From Ardenticatenaceae bacterium (GTDB taxonomy: Bacteria > Chloroflexota > Anaerolineae > Promineifilales > Promineifilaceae), in the NCBI GenBank assembly GCA_027054335.1, contig JALUPA010000736.1:10392-45829 (forward strand): a DNA stretch of 35,438 nucleotides, written 5' to 3'. Shown here piece after piece: positions 15,202 to 22,780 of this stretch. The position numbers and the translations under genes were made by a program. The notes below the pieces were generated by a model. The model saw only the letters and a list, made by a program, of their open reading frames with translations, ran no database searches and had not been told where the DNA came from. Numbering within the stretch: the first letter of the stretch is position 1; each line of letters begins with the position of its first letter.

Positions 15202-16431
15202 TTATAACCCTTCTGTTTTCTTTTTATTTGTTTTGTGGAGATTCTGGAGGCGATTTTGCATGGATGCCAGCAATTTTTGCGTGTGGGGTGTCCTGTCAAC
15301 GACCTGCAAACCGGCTATGGCTTCCTCTAAAATGGGGGAGATTACGGCCGTGTCTCCCTGCGCTTCATACAAATCTGCCAGATTGTCCAAAGCATTGGCC
15401 CAATTATAGACATCCCCCAACGCCTTATAAGCTGCTATGGCCTTCTGCAGCATTTCTTCTGCGGCCGTCCATTCTGCCAAAATGGTATACAAGACACCCA
15501 AGTTGTTATATAGTCCGGCCAACTCGGTTGGTTCTTGAATTTGAGAATGTAATCGTAGAGCATCTTGCCAGAGTGATTCGGCTTTTTTATGATCATCTTG
15601 ATTGAAAGCGACAACACCCAAATTATTCTTGAGCAAACTCAAAGTGCGAATATCCCCGGAGGCAATTAATGACTCAATTAATGGCCTGGAAACTTGATCT
15701 ACTTCTTCCCAATTATTTAGTTCCGCCCAAAAAGCCACAATATTCATCAATGCTTTATTACTAAATTCCAGCTCATTTAATTCCTGATAAAGTTCATAGG
15801 CAACTTGCGCGGCTACCAGGCCCTCCTTCCAATTTCGAGCACGACTGTACATATGAGAAAGTGTCAATTTTGCATGGGCTATTCCTTGTATATCTCCTGC
15901 GGAATAAGCTAAGGACAAAGCGTGTTGACATAACTCGATACCCTGTGTTGAGTCTCCCTGAAGATCATAAATTACAGACAGCTTTGCCAGGATACGAGAA
16001 TAATCACCAATTTTTTGCAATTCATTAAACTTGTTTCCGGCTTGTTGATAGAATTTTTTTGCTTCCGGCAAATGGTTTGTAGGGAATAGAACATCCCCTT
16101 TGCGTTCCAGAAGATAGGCTTCTTCCAGCGGCTTTTTTAACTCCTGGCTTAACGCAAGAGCCTGGTCTAAATAGATCAACCAACGGTCCCAATCTGCATA
16201 TCCATAGACGACGGAAAACAGAGCGCGAATGAGACGATAAGCCAAGTCGAATGTGGTTGGACTGGCTAAGGCAGCTTCCAATGCACGCAGTAGATTTTCA
16301 TAATCGATGCCCACCAGATTGGCTGGTTCTTCTTCTTTTTCGACTACATCTAGCCAATGTTCGGCATTTATTAAACTTTGTCGTTGGAAGATTTTGCGCC
16401 AATGATTTTGGTTGGAGACGGTTTTGTTCAT
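15202..16431 (-). CDS. TPR protein, partner of the NB-ARC regulator
   Basis: 409 residues made almost wholly of tetratricopeptide-type helix pairs, for example GDYSRILAKLSVIYDLQGDSTQGIELCQHAL, AGLYNNLGVLYTILAEWTAAEEMLQKAIAAYKALG and NWANALDNLADLYEAQGD. There is no catalytic domain, signal peptide or membrane helix. The ATG overlaps the stop of the NB-ARC gene by one base (TAATG), implying coupled translation. In related STAND regulators the TPR sensor usually follows the winged-helix domain in the same chain, so this is probably the detached sensor part. Codon use and base composition look more AT-rich than the neighbours. Confidence 0.88.
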   Translation of the reverse strand: MNKTVSNQNHWRKIFQRQSLINAEHWLDVVEKEEEPANLVGIDYENLLRALEAALASPTTFDLAYRLIRALFSVVYGYADWDRWLIYLDQALALSQELKKPLEEAYLLERKGDVLFPTNHLPEAKKFYQQAGNKFNELQKIGDYSRILAKLSVIYDLQGDSTQGIELCQHALSLAYSAGDIQGIAHAKLTLSHMYSRARNWKEGLVAAQVAYELYQELNELEFSNKALMNIVAFWAELNNWEEVDQVSRPLIESLIASGDIRTLSLLKNNLGVVAFNQDDHKKAESLWQDALRLHSQIQEPTELAGLYNNLGVLYTILAEWTAAEEMLQKAIAAYKALGDVYNWANALDNLADLYEAQGDTAVISPILEEAIAGLQVVDRTPHTQKLLASMQNRLQNLHKTNKKKTEGL

Positions 16432-17855
16432 TATTCTGCAAATGTCCTTAGGAGGAAGGCAGTTGTGAGGCGGTGCAGACTGTACCTTCTTTCAAAAAGA
16501 GTGCCTTTTTGATCTACCAGAGACAACAAAATCAATTCTTCCAAACTATCGGCAACAGAAGATTCCGGCAACATAGAAACTGTCACGAGGTGATCAAAGG
16601 TGAAACCTGTTTCTCCAGCCTGGGTTAAGGCTAACAAAGTCATACGCCGATCATCGTTTAAAGATTCCCAGATTTCCTGGTAGATGTAGTCAAAAAGACC
16701 TGGGCCTTTTTCTGCTTGCTGGTTATGGGCAAATTTTTCTAACACGCGCGGCAGGGAATGGAATCGTAGTTGCCCCACAACCAATTTAAGAGCCAGGGGA
16801 TTGCCGCCGACAGTACCATATATTTTTTGTAAATTGTCATCGGATGCTTCGGCCAAATCCTGAAATCCGGTGCGCTTGGCTTCCATGCGTATGAGTTCAA
16901 AGGCCGCCGGCGGAGGAAGTTCTTGCAGGGAGATGGAGAATACGTCCGGTTCATCCAACAAGCGTAAACGGGAGGTGAGGAGAAATTTGCTGGGATTTTG
17001 CCACTGGCGCAGTTCCGGCAGCAAACTGCGATAATCGGCGACTGTTTCCAGATTATCAATGACGATCAGACAAGCCCGTTCCCGCAAAAATTGTTTAACT
17101 AACTGCTGTTGTTGTAATTGGGTGGTTTCCTCTTTGGCCGGCAGTTCAAATTGGGTGGTCAATTTGTCTATCAGCATAGGGAAGGTTAATACCGGACGGC
17201 CGCTTTCAATTTGCAAACGGCCGAGGGTAGATAAATGGGTATGTTTGGCCGTAATCCAGGCGATTTCATCGAATCGGGTTGTCTGGATCAAATCCCGTGT
17301 GACTTGATTGGCTAATGACGTTTTCCCAATACCGCCCAGACCGTCAATAGAAATAATGAAATGAGCCTCTTTTTCTAAAAGAGCCGTGGTCAGTTGGGCT
17401 TGTACTTGCTCAACACCAACCAATTGGGCGTAGGAGGGTATTTCCAGACGGTTCAACATACGTTCCCGCCAGGAATGGCTGGCCTGTTTTTCCAATTCCA
17501 GAAGAACTTCTGTGAGTTGGTTGACGGCTTGTCGCTGGCGGTAATAGAGACTGGATTCTGAAATGTTCAGGCTGTTGGCTACGGCTAACACATCACGCCG
17601 GTTTTCAAAACGTTCCCGCAATAATTCTTCAGCTTCGGGAGCCGTCAAACGTAAATGGGTCAGGCCCAAGCTGAGGATGGCTCGATTTTGGGCGGCAGCG
17701 CCTCCTTCGGCCAAACTGCTGTAAATCTGTTCATCCTGTATAGCCTGGAGTCCCAGGCGCAAGTGAGCTAGGGGCCAATAGGTGGTATCGCCACCATGCC
17801 AGAGGCGTAATGCCTCCAATACATCTTCCGGCTTAATAATAGTCAACTTGGTCAT
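16431..17855 (-). CDS. NB-ARC (STAND) NTPase transcriptional regulator
   Basis: 474 residues. The N-terminal region has a helix-turn-helix (about 82-110, RRDVLAVANSLNISESSLYYRQRQA). Then the NB-ARC NTPase: Walker A GLGGIGKTS (172-180), Walker B LIVIDNLE (263-270), sensor LLTSR (292-296), GGNPLALKL (350-358). A C-terminal winged-helix part ends at LHRLTTAFLLRTFAE, where the TPR sensor would start in MalT/AfsR-like proteins; here it is on the next gene. AGGA lies 8 nt before the ATG. The protein probably switches between ADP and ATP states on sensing a ligand via the TPR partner and then controls transcription. A role in phage defence, as for other STAND proteins, is possible but unsupported. 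Confidence 0.9.
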   Translation of the reverse strand: MTKLTIIKPEDVLEALRLWHGGDTTYWPLAHLRLGLQAIQDEQIYSSLAEGGAAAQNRAILSLGLTHLRLTAPEAEELLRERFENRRDVLAVANSLNISESSLYYRQRQAVNQLTEVLLELEKQASHSWRERMLNRLEIPSYAQLVGVEQVQAQLTTALLEKEAHFIISIDGLGGIGKTSLANQVTRDLIQTTRFDEIAWITAKHTHLSTLGRLQIESGRPVLTFPMLIDKLTTQFELPAKEETTQLQQQQLVKQFLRERACLIVIDNLETVADYRSLLPELRQWQNPSKFLLTSRLRLLDEPDVFSISLQELPPPAAFELIRMEAKRTGFQDLAEASDDNLQKIYGTVGGNPLALKLVVGQLRFHSLPRVLEKFAHNQQAEKGPGLFDYIYQEIWESLNDDRRMTLLALTQAGETGFTFDHLVTVSMLPESSVADSLEELILLSLVDQKGTLFERRYSLHRLTTAFLLRTFAE

Positions 17856-18006
17856 TGTGCTGTTCCTGATCTGAATGGGGTATTGGTGCCAGTGTGTTGT
17901 TACTTAGAGTGTTGAGTCCAATTGTAGCTGGTTTGCAGACAGCTTGTAGTTAATCTAAAGAACAATACAGATGAAGTGAAGTATCCTTGACGCATTGTAA
18001 TCTTAA

Positions 18007-18020
18007 CACGCGAAAGCGTG
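18007..18020 (+). promoter_or_regulatory. Hairpin with GAAA tetraloop in the leader of the peptide gene
   Basis: CACGC-GAAA-GCGTG forms a compact stem capped by a GNRA loop closed by C-G. It ends 27 nt before the ATG at 18048 and just before the RBS. It is similar to the AACACGC...GCGTGTT hairpin at 4519. It could affect stability or translation of the small ORF. Confidence 0.5.
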
Positions 18021-18047
18021 AATTCATAGGAAGAAGGGGAACAAAAA

Positions 18048-18215
18048 ATGAAGAAAGCACGATTGTTTTTGGTAATAGCAGTTTTGGTAATGGTTATTGC
18101 AGCAGTGGCAGTTTTTGCGATGATGTCTATGCAAGGGACTGGTTTTGCAATGAATTTTCTTAATAATCAGACAGCCGGTCATTTGGTTTGCAGTACAACC
18201 AGTTGTATTGGCTAG
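18048..18215 (+). CDS. 55-residue putative secreted or membrane peptide with C-terminal Cys pair
   Basis: Short gene: ATG 18048, stop TAG 18213-18215, with GAAGGGGAA 8 nt upstream as a good RBS. It begins MKKARLFLVIAVLVMVIAAV, a textbook signal sequence or membrane helix (residues 3-25). After MMSMQGTGFAMNFLNNQ it ends TAGHLVCSTTSCIG with Cys48 and Cys53. I do not recognise the family. It could be a peptide pheromone, a RiPP precursor, a small toxin or a membrane peptide. It diverges from the NB-ARC/TPR regulator pair across 192 bp and precedes the DJ-1-like gene by 91 bp. No maturation enzyme or transporter is adjacent. Confidence 0.65.
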   Translation: MKKARLFLVIAVLVMVIAAVAVFAMMSMQGTGFAMNFLNNQTAGHLVCSTTSCIG

Positions 18216-18306
18216 GTAGAATCCATTCAGAAATAATTTGTTGATGTCCGCAAGGTGGGGATTTAATAACCATACCTTGTGAGGCGTATCCAGCACGGGG
18301 TTTATT

Positions 18307-18780
18307 ATGTCGTTGCCTTACCGTAATGGTAAAAAAAAGAGAACAAATAGTTACATCCTTATTGGTGATGGGTTTGATGAGTTTGAGGTTGTATATTTTT
18401 TGCATAAATTTCGTCAGGCCGGGCTGCCAATCAAGAGTGTCAGTTTGTTCGACAAACTGGTTTACAGCCGGCAGGGAGTAGGGTTAAAAGCTGATTTTTC
18501 TCTGGCTGATAAACCGTTTGACCCGGCGGATGAATACTGGCTGATTTTACCGTCTGGCGGCCGTAATGGTGACGTGTTGCGGCGCGACGCGCGAGTGAAG
18601 TCATTGCTGGAATCGGTATGTTTGGGCAATGGGCATGTGGTAGTGACGGACAGTGACAGTGATTTGGCTGAAGATGTTGACCGGTTATTCAGGGAACGGC
18701 CGTCACTGCACCCGCATTTTGACGAACCGTTGGAATCGTTTGTGGAATCGTTAGCAGACCGGGTGGTATACGCCAGTTAA
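18307..18780 (+). CDS. DJ-1/PfpI-like protein lacking the nucleophile cysteine
   Basis: 157 residues. After a basic start (KKKRTN) the sequence follows the DJ-1/PfpI fold: YILIGDGFDEFEVVYFLHKFRQAGLPIKSVSL (with the conserved Glu in DEFE), GLKADFSLAD, YWLILPSGGRNGDVLRRDARVKSLLE. Where family enzymes have the catalytic Cys in an AxCxGP turn, this protein reads VVVTDSDSDLAED, with no Cys, and it stops soon after. It is therefore probably not an active glutaminase, protease or deglycase and may be regulatory. GGGG 6 nt before the ATG may serve as RBS. It may be co-transcribed with the 55-residue peptide. Confidence 0.65.
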   Translation: MSLPYRNGKKKRTNSYILIGDGFDEFEVVYFLHKFRQAGLPIKSVSLFDKLVYSRQGVGLKADFSLADKPFDPADEYWLILPSGGRNGDVLRRDARVKSLLESVCLGNGHVVVTDSDSDLAEDVDRLFRERPSLHPHFDEPLESFVESLADRVVYAS

Positions 18781-18800
18781 GTAATGGCGTTGGGGGAGTT

Positions 18801-18845
18801 AAGAGAAGCGCTTTTGTTTTCAAGAGCGCCTCTCTTATTCTTTCA
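18801..18845. terminator. Bidirectional terminator between convergent genes
   Basis: AAGAGAAGCGCTTTT (18801-18815) and AAGAGCGCCTCTCTT (18822-18836) form a 15-bp stem with one mismatch and one G-U, loop GTTTTC, then ATTCTTTC. It ends at the stop of the molybdopterin-domain gene, so it may serve both directions. Confidence 0.65.
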
Positions 18846-19319
18846 CGGCCGTACTCGAATCCTCCCCACCCACTTCACCTGCCGCAAAGCGTCATCCCGC
18901 TCGCTGGGTACAATCATACGCACCAAGCCCTCTTGGCGGGTTAACGGCCGTCCATCCACCCTGGTTGCCAGAATAATCGGGCCGGCCGTATTCGGCTGGG
19001 CTAATTCCGCGGCAAAAACCCGGTTGCCAAAGCCGTCCGCGCTAATCACCTCTGCCTGTGACCAGGCGTCGCGCACATACGTCTGCACAAATTCCCGCAA
19101 AGTAACGCCGCTAAAGGTAAACGGCCCCGACGTGCCATGTCCCGTGCTGACGATACAGCAGTTGGCTGCGGCCGTTTCCGGCAGTTTCTCCAGGTCAGAT
19201 ACGGTGATGGTTTGGGTACGGCCGTCCGGTAACACCAACTCAAATGACGGATCGGCCGACGGCGGTTCCGGGTTCGGTTCATGGGAGTGAGGTTGCAAGG
19301 GATCGTGGTTGTTACTCAT
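18843..19319 (-). CDS. Oxidoreductase molybdopterin-binding domain protein (short form)
   Basis: 158 residues. A His/Pro-rich N-terminus (HDPLQPHSHEPNPEPPSADP) precedes a sulfite-oxidase-like fold: FELVLPDGR, VSDLEKLPE, CCIVSTGHGTSGPFTFSGVTLREFV, ISADGF, FAAEL and a C-terminal GLVRMIVPSE ... VKWVGRIRV. The Cys pair stands where sulfite-oxidase family members bind molybdenum cofactor (PF00174). The protein is at the short end for the family and lacks the dimerisation domain. No signal peptide. RBS GGAGG is only 4 nt from the ATG. Substrate unknown. Confidence 0.8.
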   Translation of the reverse strand: MSNNHDPLQPHSHEPNPEPPSADPSFELVLPDGRTQTITVSDLEKLPETAAANCCIVSTGHGTSGPFTFSGVTLREFVQTYVRDAWSQAEVISADGFGNRVFAAELAQPNTAGPIILATRVDGRPLTRQEGLVRMIVPSERDDALRQVKWVGRIRVRP

Positions 19320-19392
19320 AAAACCTCCGCTGTGCCGGGATAATAAACGTTGACAGATCAGATGTCAATGCTTGAATTTCTCCCTCTGCGTC

Positions 19393-19421
19393 TTTGCGTC
19401 TTGGCGCGAGTTCTCTATACT
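19393..19421 (+). promoter_or_regulatory. lepA: Promoter of lepA giving a leaderless mRNA
   Basis: TTTGCG (19393-19398), 17-nt spacer, TATACT (19416-19421), then 7 nt to the ATG at 19429. No Shine-Dalgarno sequence. The -35 region is within an 8-bp tandem repeat (CTCTGCGT, CTTTGCGT, CTTGGCG, about 19384-19406). Confidence 0.45.
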
Positions 19422-19428
19422 TGTGTCC

Positions 19429-21231
19429 ATGACCGACAGTAATATTCGCAACTTTTGTATCATTGCTCACATAGATCATGGCAAATCCACTCTGGCTGAC
19501 CGTCTCTTGCAGGCCACGCATACCCTGTCTGATCGGGAAATGCAGGAGCAAGTGCTGGACAGCATGGATTTGGAACGGGAAAAAGGCGTCACCATCAAAG
19601 CTTCGGCCGTGCGCATGACTTACACGGCGCAGGACGGGAACGAATACATCCTCAACCTGATTGACACCCCCGGCCACGTAGACTTTTCCTACGAAGTCAG
19701 CCGCGCCCTGCAAGCGTGTGAAGGGGCCATCCTGGTGGTAGACGCCACCCAGGGCATCGAAGCCCAAACCCTGGCCAACCTCTACCTGGCTATCGAAGCC
19801 GACCTGGAAATCATTCCCGTTATCAACAAGATTGACTTGCCGGCCGCCATGCCGGAAGACGTAGCCCAGGAAATCGAAAACGTGACCGGTATTCCCGCTG
19901 AAGACGCCATCCCCATCAGCGCCAAGACCGGCGAAAACGTGGAAGCGGTGCTGGAAGCGGTGGTAGAACACGTGCCGCCCCCTCCGGTAGATGCCGAAAA
20001 ACCGCTGCGCGCCCTCGTTTTTGATTCCCATTACGATTCCTACAAAGGGGTCATTGCCTACGTGCGCGTTTTTGACGGGGCCATCCGTAAACGGGAATGG
20101 ATTCGTATGATGTCCAATGATGTGACGGTGGAACCGATAGAAATTGGCGTCTTCACCCCCGGCCTCACCCCGGCGGATCGTTTGCAGGCGGGTGAAGTGG
20201 GCTACATTGCCACCGGCCTGAAAACGGTACGGGAATGCCGCGTGGGTGACACTATCACCCTGCGCGATAAACCGGCCGCCGAACCATTGCATGGCTATCA
20301 GACTGTCAAGCCGATGGTGTTTGCCGGGTTTTACCCTACGGAAGGGGAAGATTACGCCCTGCTCAAAGAGGCGTTGGAGCGTTTGCAGTTGAATGACGCC
20401 GCCCTGGTGTATGAGCCGGAAACGTCCACCGCTCTTAACTTTGGTTTTCGCTGCGGCTTTTTGGGGTTGTTCCACATGGAAATTGTGCAGGAACGGCTGG
20501 AGCGGGAGTACGATCTGGATTTGATTGCCACTGCTCCCAGCGTGCGCTACGAGGTGGTGATGGCCCATACGGGTGAAGTACGTATCATTGATAGCCCGGC
20601 CGATTTGCCCGATCCCTCCACCATTGAGGAAGTGCGGGAGCCATGGATGGACGTGCAGATTTTTATGCCGGATGAGTATTATGGCGTCATCATGGATTTA
20701 GCGGTGAAGCGGCGCGGCCAGTTGACAGGACAGGAGTATCCTGCACCGGGACGGGTGGTTTTGCGTTTTGATTTGCCGCTGTCCGAGATTATTGTGGATT
20801 TTTACGACAAATTGAAGAGCGGCACGCGCGGTTATGCTTCGATGGATTACGAATTTAAGGAATACCGTGCCTCCGATTTAGTGAAGCTGGACGTGCTGGT
20901 GAACAAGGTTCCCGTAGACGCTCTGGCAATGATTGTGCATCGGGACGAGGCGTACCATCGCGGGCAGAAGATTGTGTCGGCCCTGAAGAAGAAGATTCCG
21001 CGTCAGATGTTTGAAGTGCCCATCCAGGCGGCCGTCGGCAACAAGGTTCTCAGCCGGGCCAACGTGAAGGCGCTGCGCAAAGACGTGCTGGCAAAATGTT
21101 ATGGCGGTGACGTTTCCCGTAAGCGCAAACTGCTGGAAAAGCAGAAGAAGGGCAAGAAGCGCATGAAGATGATCGGCACGGTGGAAGTGCCGCAGGAAGC
21201 GTTTATGTCGGTGCTGCGGCTGGATGATTAG
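19429..21231 (+). CDS. lepA: Elongation factor 4 (LepA), ribosome back-translocase GTPase
   Basis: 600 residues from ATG 19429, the standard length; an in-frame TTG at 19372 is rejected. GTPase motifs: AHIDHGKST (13-21), EKGVTIKA in switch I, DTPGH (79-83), NKID (133-136), SAKTG. After EF-G-like domains 2, 3 and 5 comes the LepA-specific C-terminal domain with [57 protein letters not shown]. It acts on stalled or mistranslocated ribosomes. No copy of the ACGGCCGT palindrome lies inside. pyrD follows after 67 bp filled by a repeat hairpin. Confidence 0.97.
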   Translation: MTDSNIRNFCIIAHIDHGKSTLADRLLQATHTLSDREMQEQVLDSMDLEREKGVTIKASAVRMTYTAQDGNEYILNLIDTPGHVDFSYEVSRALQACEGAILVVDATQGIEAQTLANLYLAIEADLEIIPVINKIDLPAAMPEDVAQEIENVTGIPAEDAIPISAKTGENVEAVLEAVVEHVPPPPVDAEKPLRALVFDSHYDSYKGVIAYVRVFDGAIRKREWIRMMSNDVTVEPIEIGVFTPGLTPADRLQAGEVGYIATGLKTVRECRVGDTITLRDKPAAEPLHGYQTVKPMVFAGFYPTEGEDYALLKEALERLQLNDAALVYEPETSTALNFGFRCGFLGLFHMEIVQERLEREYDLDLIATAPSVRYEVVMAHTGEVRIIDSPADLPDPSTIEEVREPWMDVQIFMPDEYYGVIMDLAVKRRGQLTGQEYPAPGRVVLRFDLPLSEIIVDFYDKLKSGTRGYASMDYEFKEYRASDLVKLDVLVNKVPVDALAMIVHRDEAYHRGQKIVSALKKKIPRQMFEVPIQAAVGNKVLSRANVKALRKDVLAKCYGGDVSRKRKLLEKQKKGKKRMKMIGTVEVPQEAFMSVLRLDD

Positions 21232-21233
21232 GT

Positions 21234-21296
21234 GGAGATTGGAGATTGGGAGATTGGCGCAGTACTCCAATCTCCAATCTCCAATCTCCAATCTCC
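21234..21296. repeat. Hairpin of tandem GGAGATT heptamers between lepA and pyrD
   Basis: The left arm (21234-21257) has three GGAGATT-like units (7, 7 and 8 bp). The right arm (21267-21296) is four perfect copies of the complementary heptamer (AATCTCC) plus CC. The loop is CGCAGTACT. It fills the whole space from 2 nt after the lepA stop to 2 nt before the pyrD start. GGAGATT also occurs twice at 7951-7965. Confidence 0.9.
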
Positions 21297-21298
21297 TC

Positions 21299-22324
21299 AT
21301 GTACAAATCCCTCATTTTTCCTTTTTTAGCCCGGATGGATGCGGAGACGGCGCATGAGCGGGCGCTGCGGCTGCTGGAATGGGGGCAGGGGGGCTGGCGA
21401 CGGCCGTTTCTGCAAAAATTCGTAGGCGACATCCCGCAGCAGCCGGTTTCCCTGTGGGGGCTGACTTTTCCTAACGTGTTGGGGATGGCTGCCGGGTTTG
21501 ACAAGGATGTGCGGGTGGCAGAAGGGCTGGCTTTGCTGGGCTTTGGTCACGTGGAAGTAGGCACGTTGACGCCGCGCCCCCAGGCGGGCAATCCCCGGCC
21601 CCGTATTTTTCGCCTGCGGCAGGATAAGGCGTTGATTAACCGGATGGGTTTTCCCAATGCCGGAGTGGATACGGCCGTAGCCCATCTGCAACAGCCAGGC
21701 CAGCGTGATTACGTCCTCGGCGTCAGCCTGGGCAAACAAAAAGAAACCCCGCTGGCCGACGCCGCGCAGGATTACCTGGCTGTCATGGAAAAAGTGTATC
21801 CCTACGCCGATTATCTGGCCGTGAATATCAGTTCTCCCAACACGCCGGGGCTGCGCGATTTACAGGGAAGCGATTATCTGTACCAGCTTTTACGCGCCCT
21901 GACGCGGGCCAACTGGCAGTTTTCCCAACAGTACCGGCTGCGGCGACGGCCGTTACTGGTCAAAATTGCCCCTGACCTGACCTGGCCGGAACTGGATGGG
22001 ATTCTCACGGCCGTACAAGACACCCACATTGACGGCATTATTGCCACCAATACCACCACTTCCCGCACCGGCTTGACCGATCCGGCCCAAACAGAAAGCG
22101 GCGGTCTCAGCGGATGGCCGTTACGTCAGCGCAGCACGGAAATCGTTGTCTACATCCACAAGCAGACCGGCGGCAAACTGCCCGTCATCGGCGTTGGCGG
22201 TGTGGTATCGGCGGCTGACGTGCAGGCCAAACTGGATGCGGGGGCTTCTCTGGTGCAGCTTTACACTGCCTTTATCTATGAAGGGCCGCGGCTGCCCGGC
22301 CGTATTCTGCGCCGGTTGCAGTAG
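21299..22324 (+). CDS. pyrD: Dihydroorotate dehydrogenase (quinone), class 2
   Basis: 341 residues from ATG 21299. Oxidises dihydroorotate to orotate with FMN and passes electrons to quinone in pyrimidine synthesis. The amphipathic N-terminal helix region typical of class 2 (MYKSLIFPFLARMDAETAHERALRLL) is present. Motifs: AAGFDKD (64-70), VEVGTLTPRPQAGNPRPRIFRL, NRMGFPN, VNISSPNTPGL with the catalytic Ser of class 2 (about 178-179), VKIAPDL, IATNTT, GVGGV. No normal RBS: the start is preceded by the right arm of the GGAGATT hairpin. Likely co-transcribed with lepA or expressed from within the hairpin region. Confidence 0.95.
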   Translation: MYKSLIFPFLARMDAETAHERALRLLEWGQGGWRRPFLQKFVGDIPQQPVSLWGLTFPNVLGMAAGFDKDVRVAEGLALLGFGHVEVGTLTPRPQAGNPRPRIFRLRQDKALINRMGFPNAGVDTAVAHLQQPGQRDYVLGVSLGKQKETPLADAAQDYLAVMEKVYPYADYLAVNISSPNTPGLRDLQGSDYLYQLLRALTRANWQFSQQYRLRRRPLLVKIAPDLTWPELDGILTAVQDTHIDGIIATNTTTSRTGLTDPAQTESGGLSGWPLRQRSTEIVVYIHKQTGGKLPVIGVGGVVSAADVQAKLDAGASLVQLYTAFIYEGPRLPGRILRRLQ

Positions 22325-22399
22325 CTGACGATTACTCGCTGAAATGGTGACGGGATACGGCCGTTGGGCGATTTTCCCTTAAATGTGAGTGATCCCGTG

Positions 22400-22438
22400 T
22401 ATAATAGGGAAAACAGATTTTCTTGTAGATAATTATCT
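22400..22438 (+). promoter_or_regulatory. Promoter and possible operator of the toxin-antitoxin operon
   Basis: A perfect TATAAT at 22400-22405 has only a weak -35 region. The perfect palindrome AGATAATTATCT (22427-22438) lies just after the expected start point. Antitoxins of MazE type commonly repress their own promoter by binding such palindromes, so this is a reasonable operator candidate. Confidence 0.45.
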
Positions 22439-22490
22439 GTTCTTCCCCAATCTATTATGTAAACGAAGTCTCCATGACTGCGTTTGTGGA

Positions 22491-22508
22491 ACAAGTTTGC
22501 AAACTTGT
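22491..22508. repeat. Perfect 18-bp palindrome ACAAGTTTGCAAACTTGT
   Basis: It lies in the leader of the toxin-antitoxin operon, 35 bp before the antitoxin start. Flanking GTGGA/TCCTAC would extend it with one mismatch. The GC centre and intergenic position resemble the short hairpins at 4446-4567. It may be a REP-like element or a second operator. Confidence 0.6.
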
Positions 22509-22543
22509 CCTACATAATTGTTGTTATTGTTGAGGGTGATATT

Positions 22544-22780
22544 ATGAATGTGGCCACATTGTCTGATATTGAAAACAGTATTACGCAGCTATCTTTGAGC
22601 GAACAATTACGGCTTATGGAATATCTTGCCAGACGTATTCGGCAGCAAACGTCGCGCAGTCAGGACGAGATTGAAGATGGCTTGGCGGCAATGGCAAATG
22701 ATCCCCACATCCAAAAAGAAATAAAACAGATCAATGAAGAATTTGCCGTTACAGAAATGGATGGATTGGAAACTGCATAA
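22544..22780 (+). CDS. Antitoxin of a MazF-type module
   Basis: 78 residues from ATG 22544, with GAGGGTGAT just upstream. An N-terminal amphipathic region ENSITQLSLSEQLRLMEYLARRIR is followed by an acidic C-terminal part (GLAAMANDPHIQKEIKQINEEFAVTEMDGLE), the usual arrangement of a DNA-binding dimer domain plus toxin-binding tail. The toxin start overlaps its stop by one base (TAATG), as is common in such operons. The family name cannot be fixed from sequence alone. Confidence 0.82.
   Translation: MNVATLSDIENSITQLSLSEQLRLMEYLARRIRQQTSRSQDEIEDGLAAMANDPHIQKEIKQINEEFAVTEMDGLETA

Noticed and set aside
15202-18780. Phage defence system of Avs type
   Set aside because: The NB-ARC protein has a DNA-binding HTH and no effector domain such as a nuclease, protease or TIR; the layout fits a transcription regulator better.
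19312-20568. 418-codon open frame on the minus strand opposite lepA
   Set aside because: It lies antisense to the unmistakable lepA frame, has no RBS and its translation is His/Gly/Phe-rich without any family motif. A shadow of codon bias.
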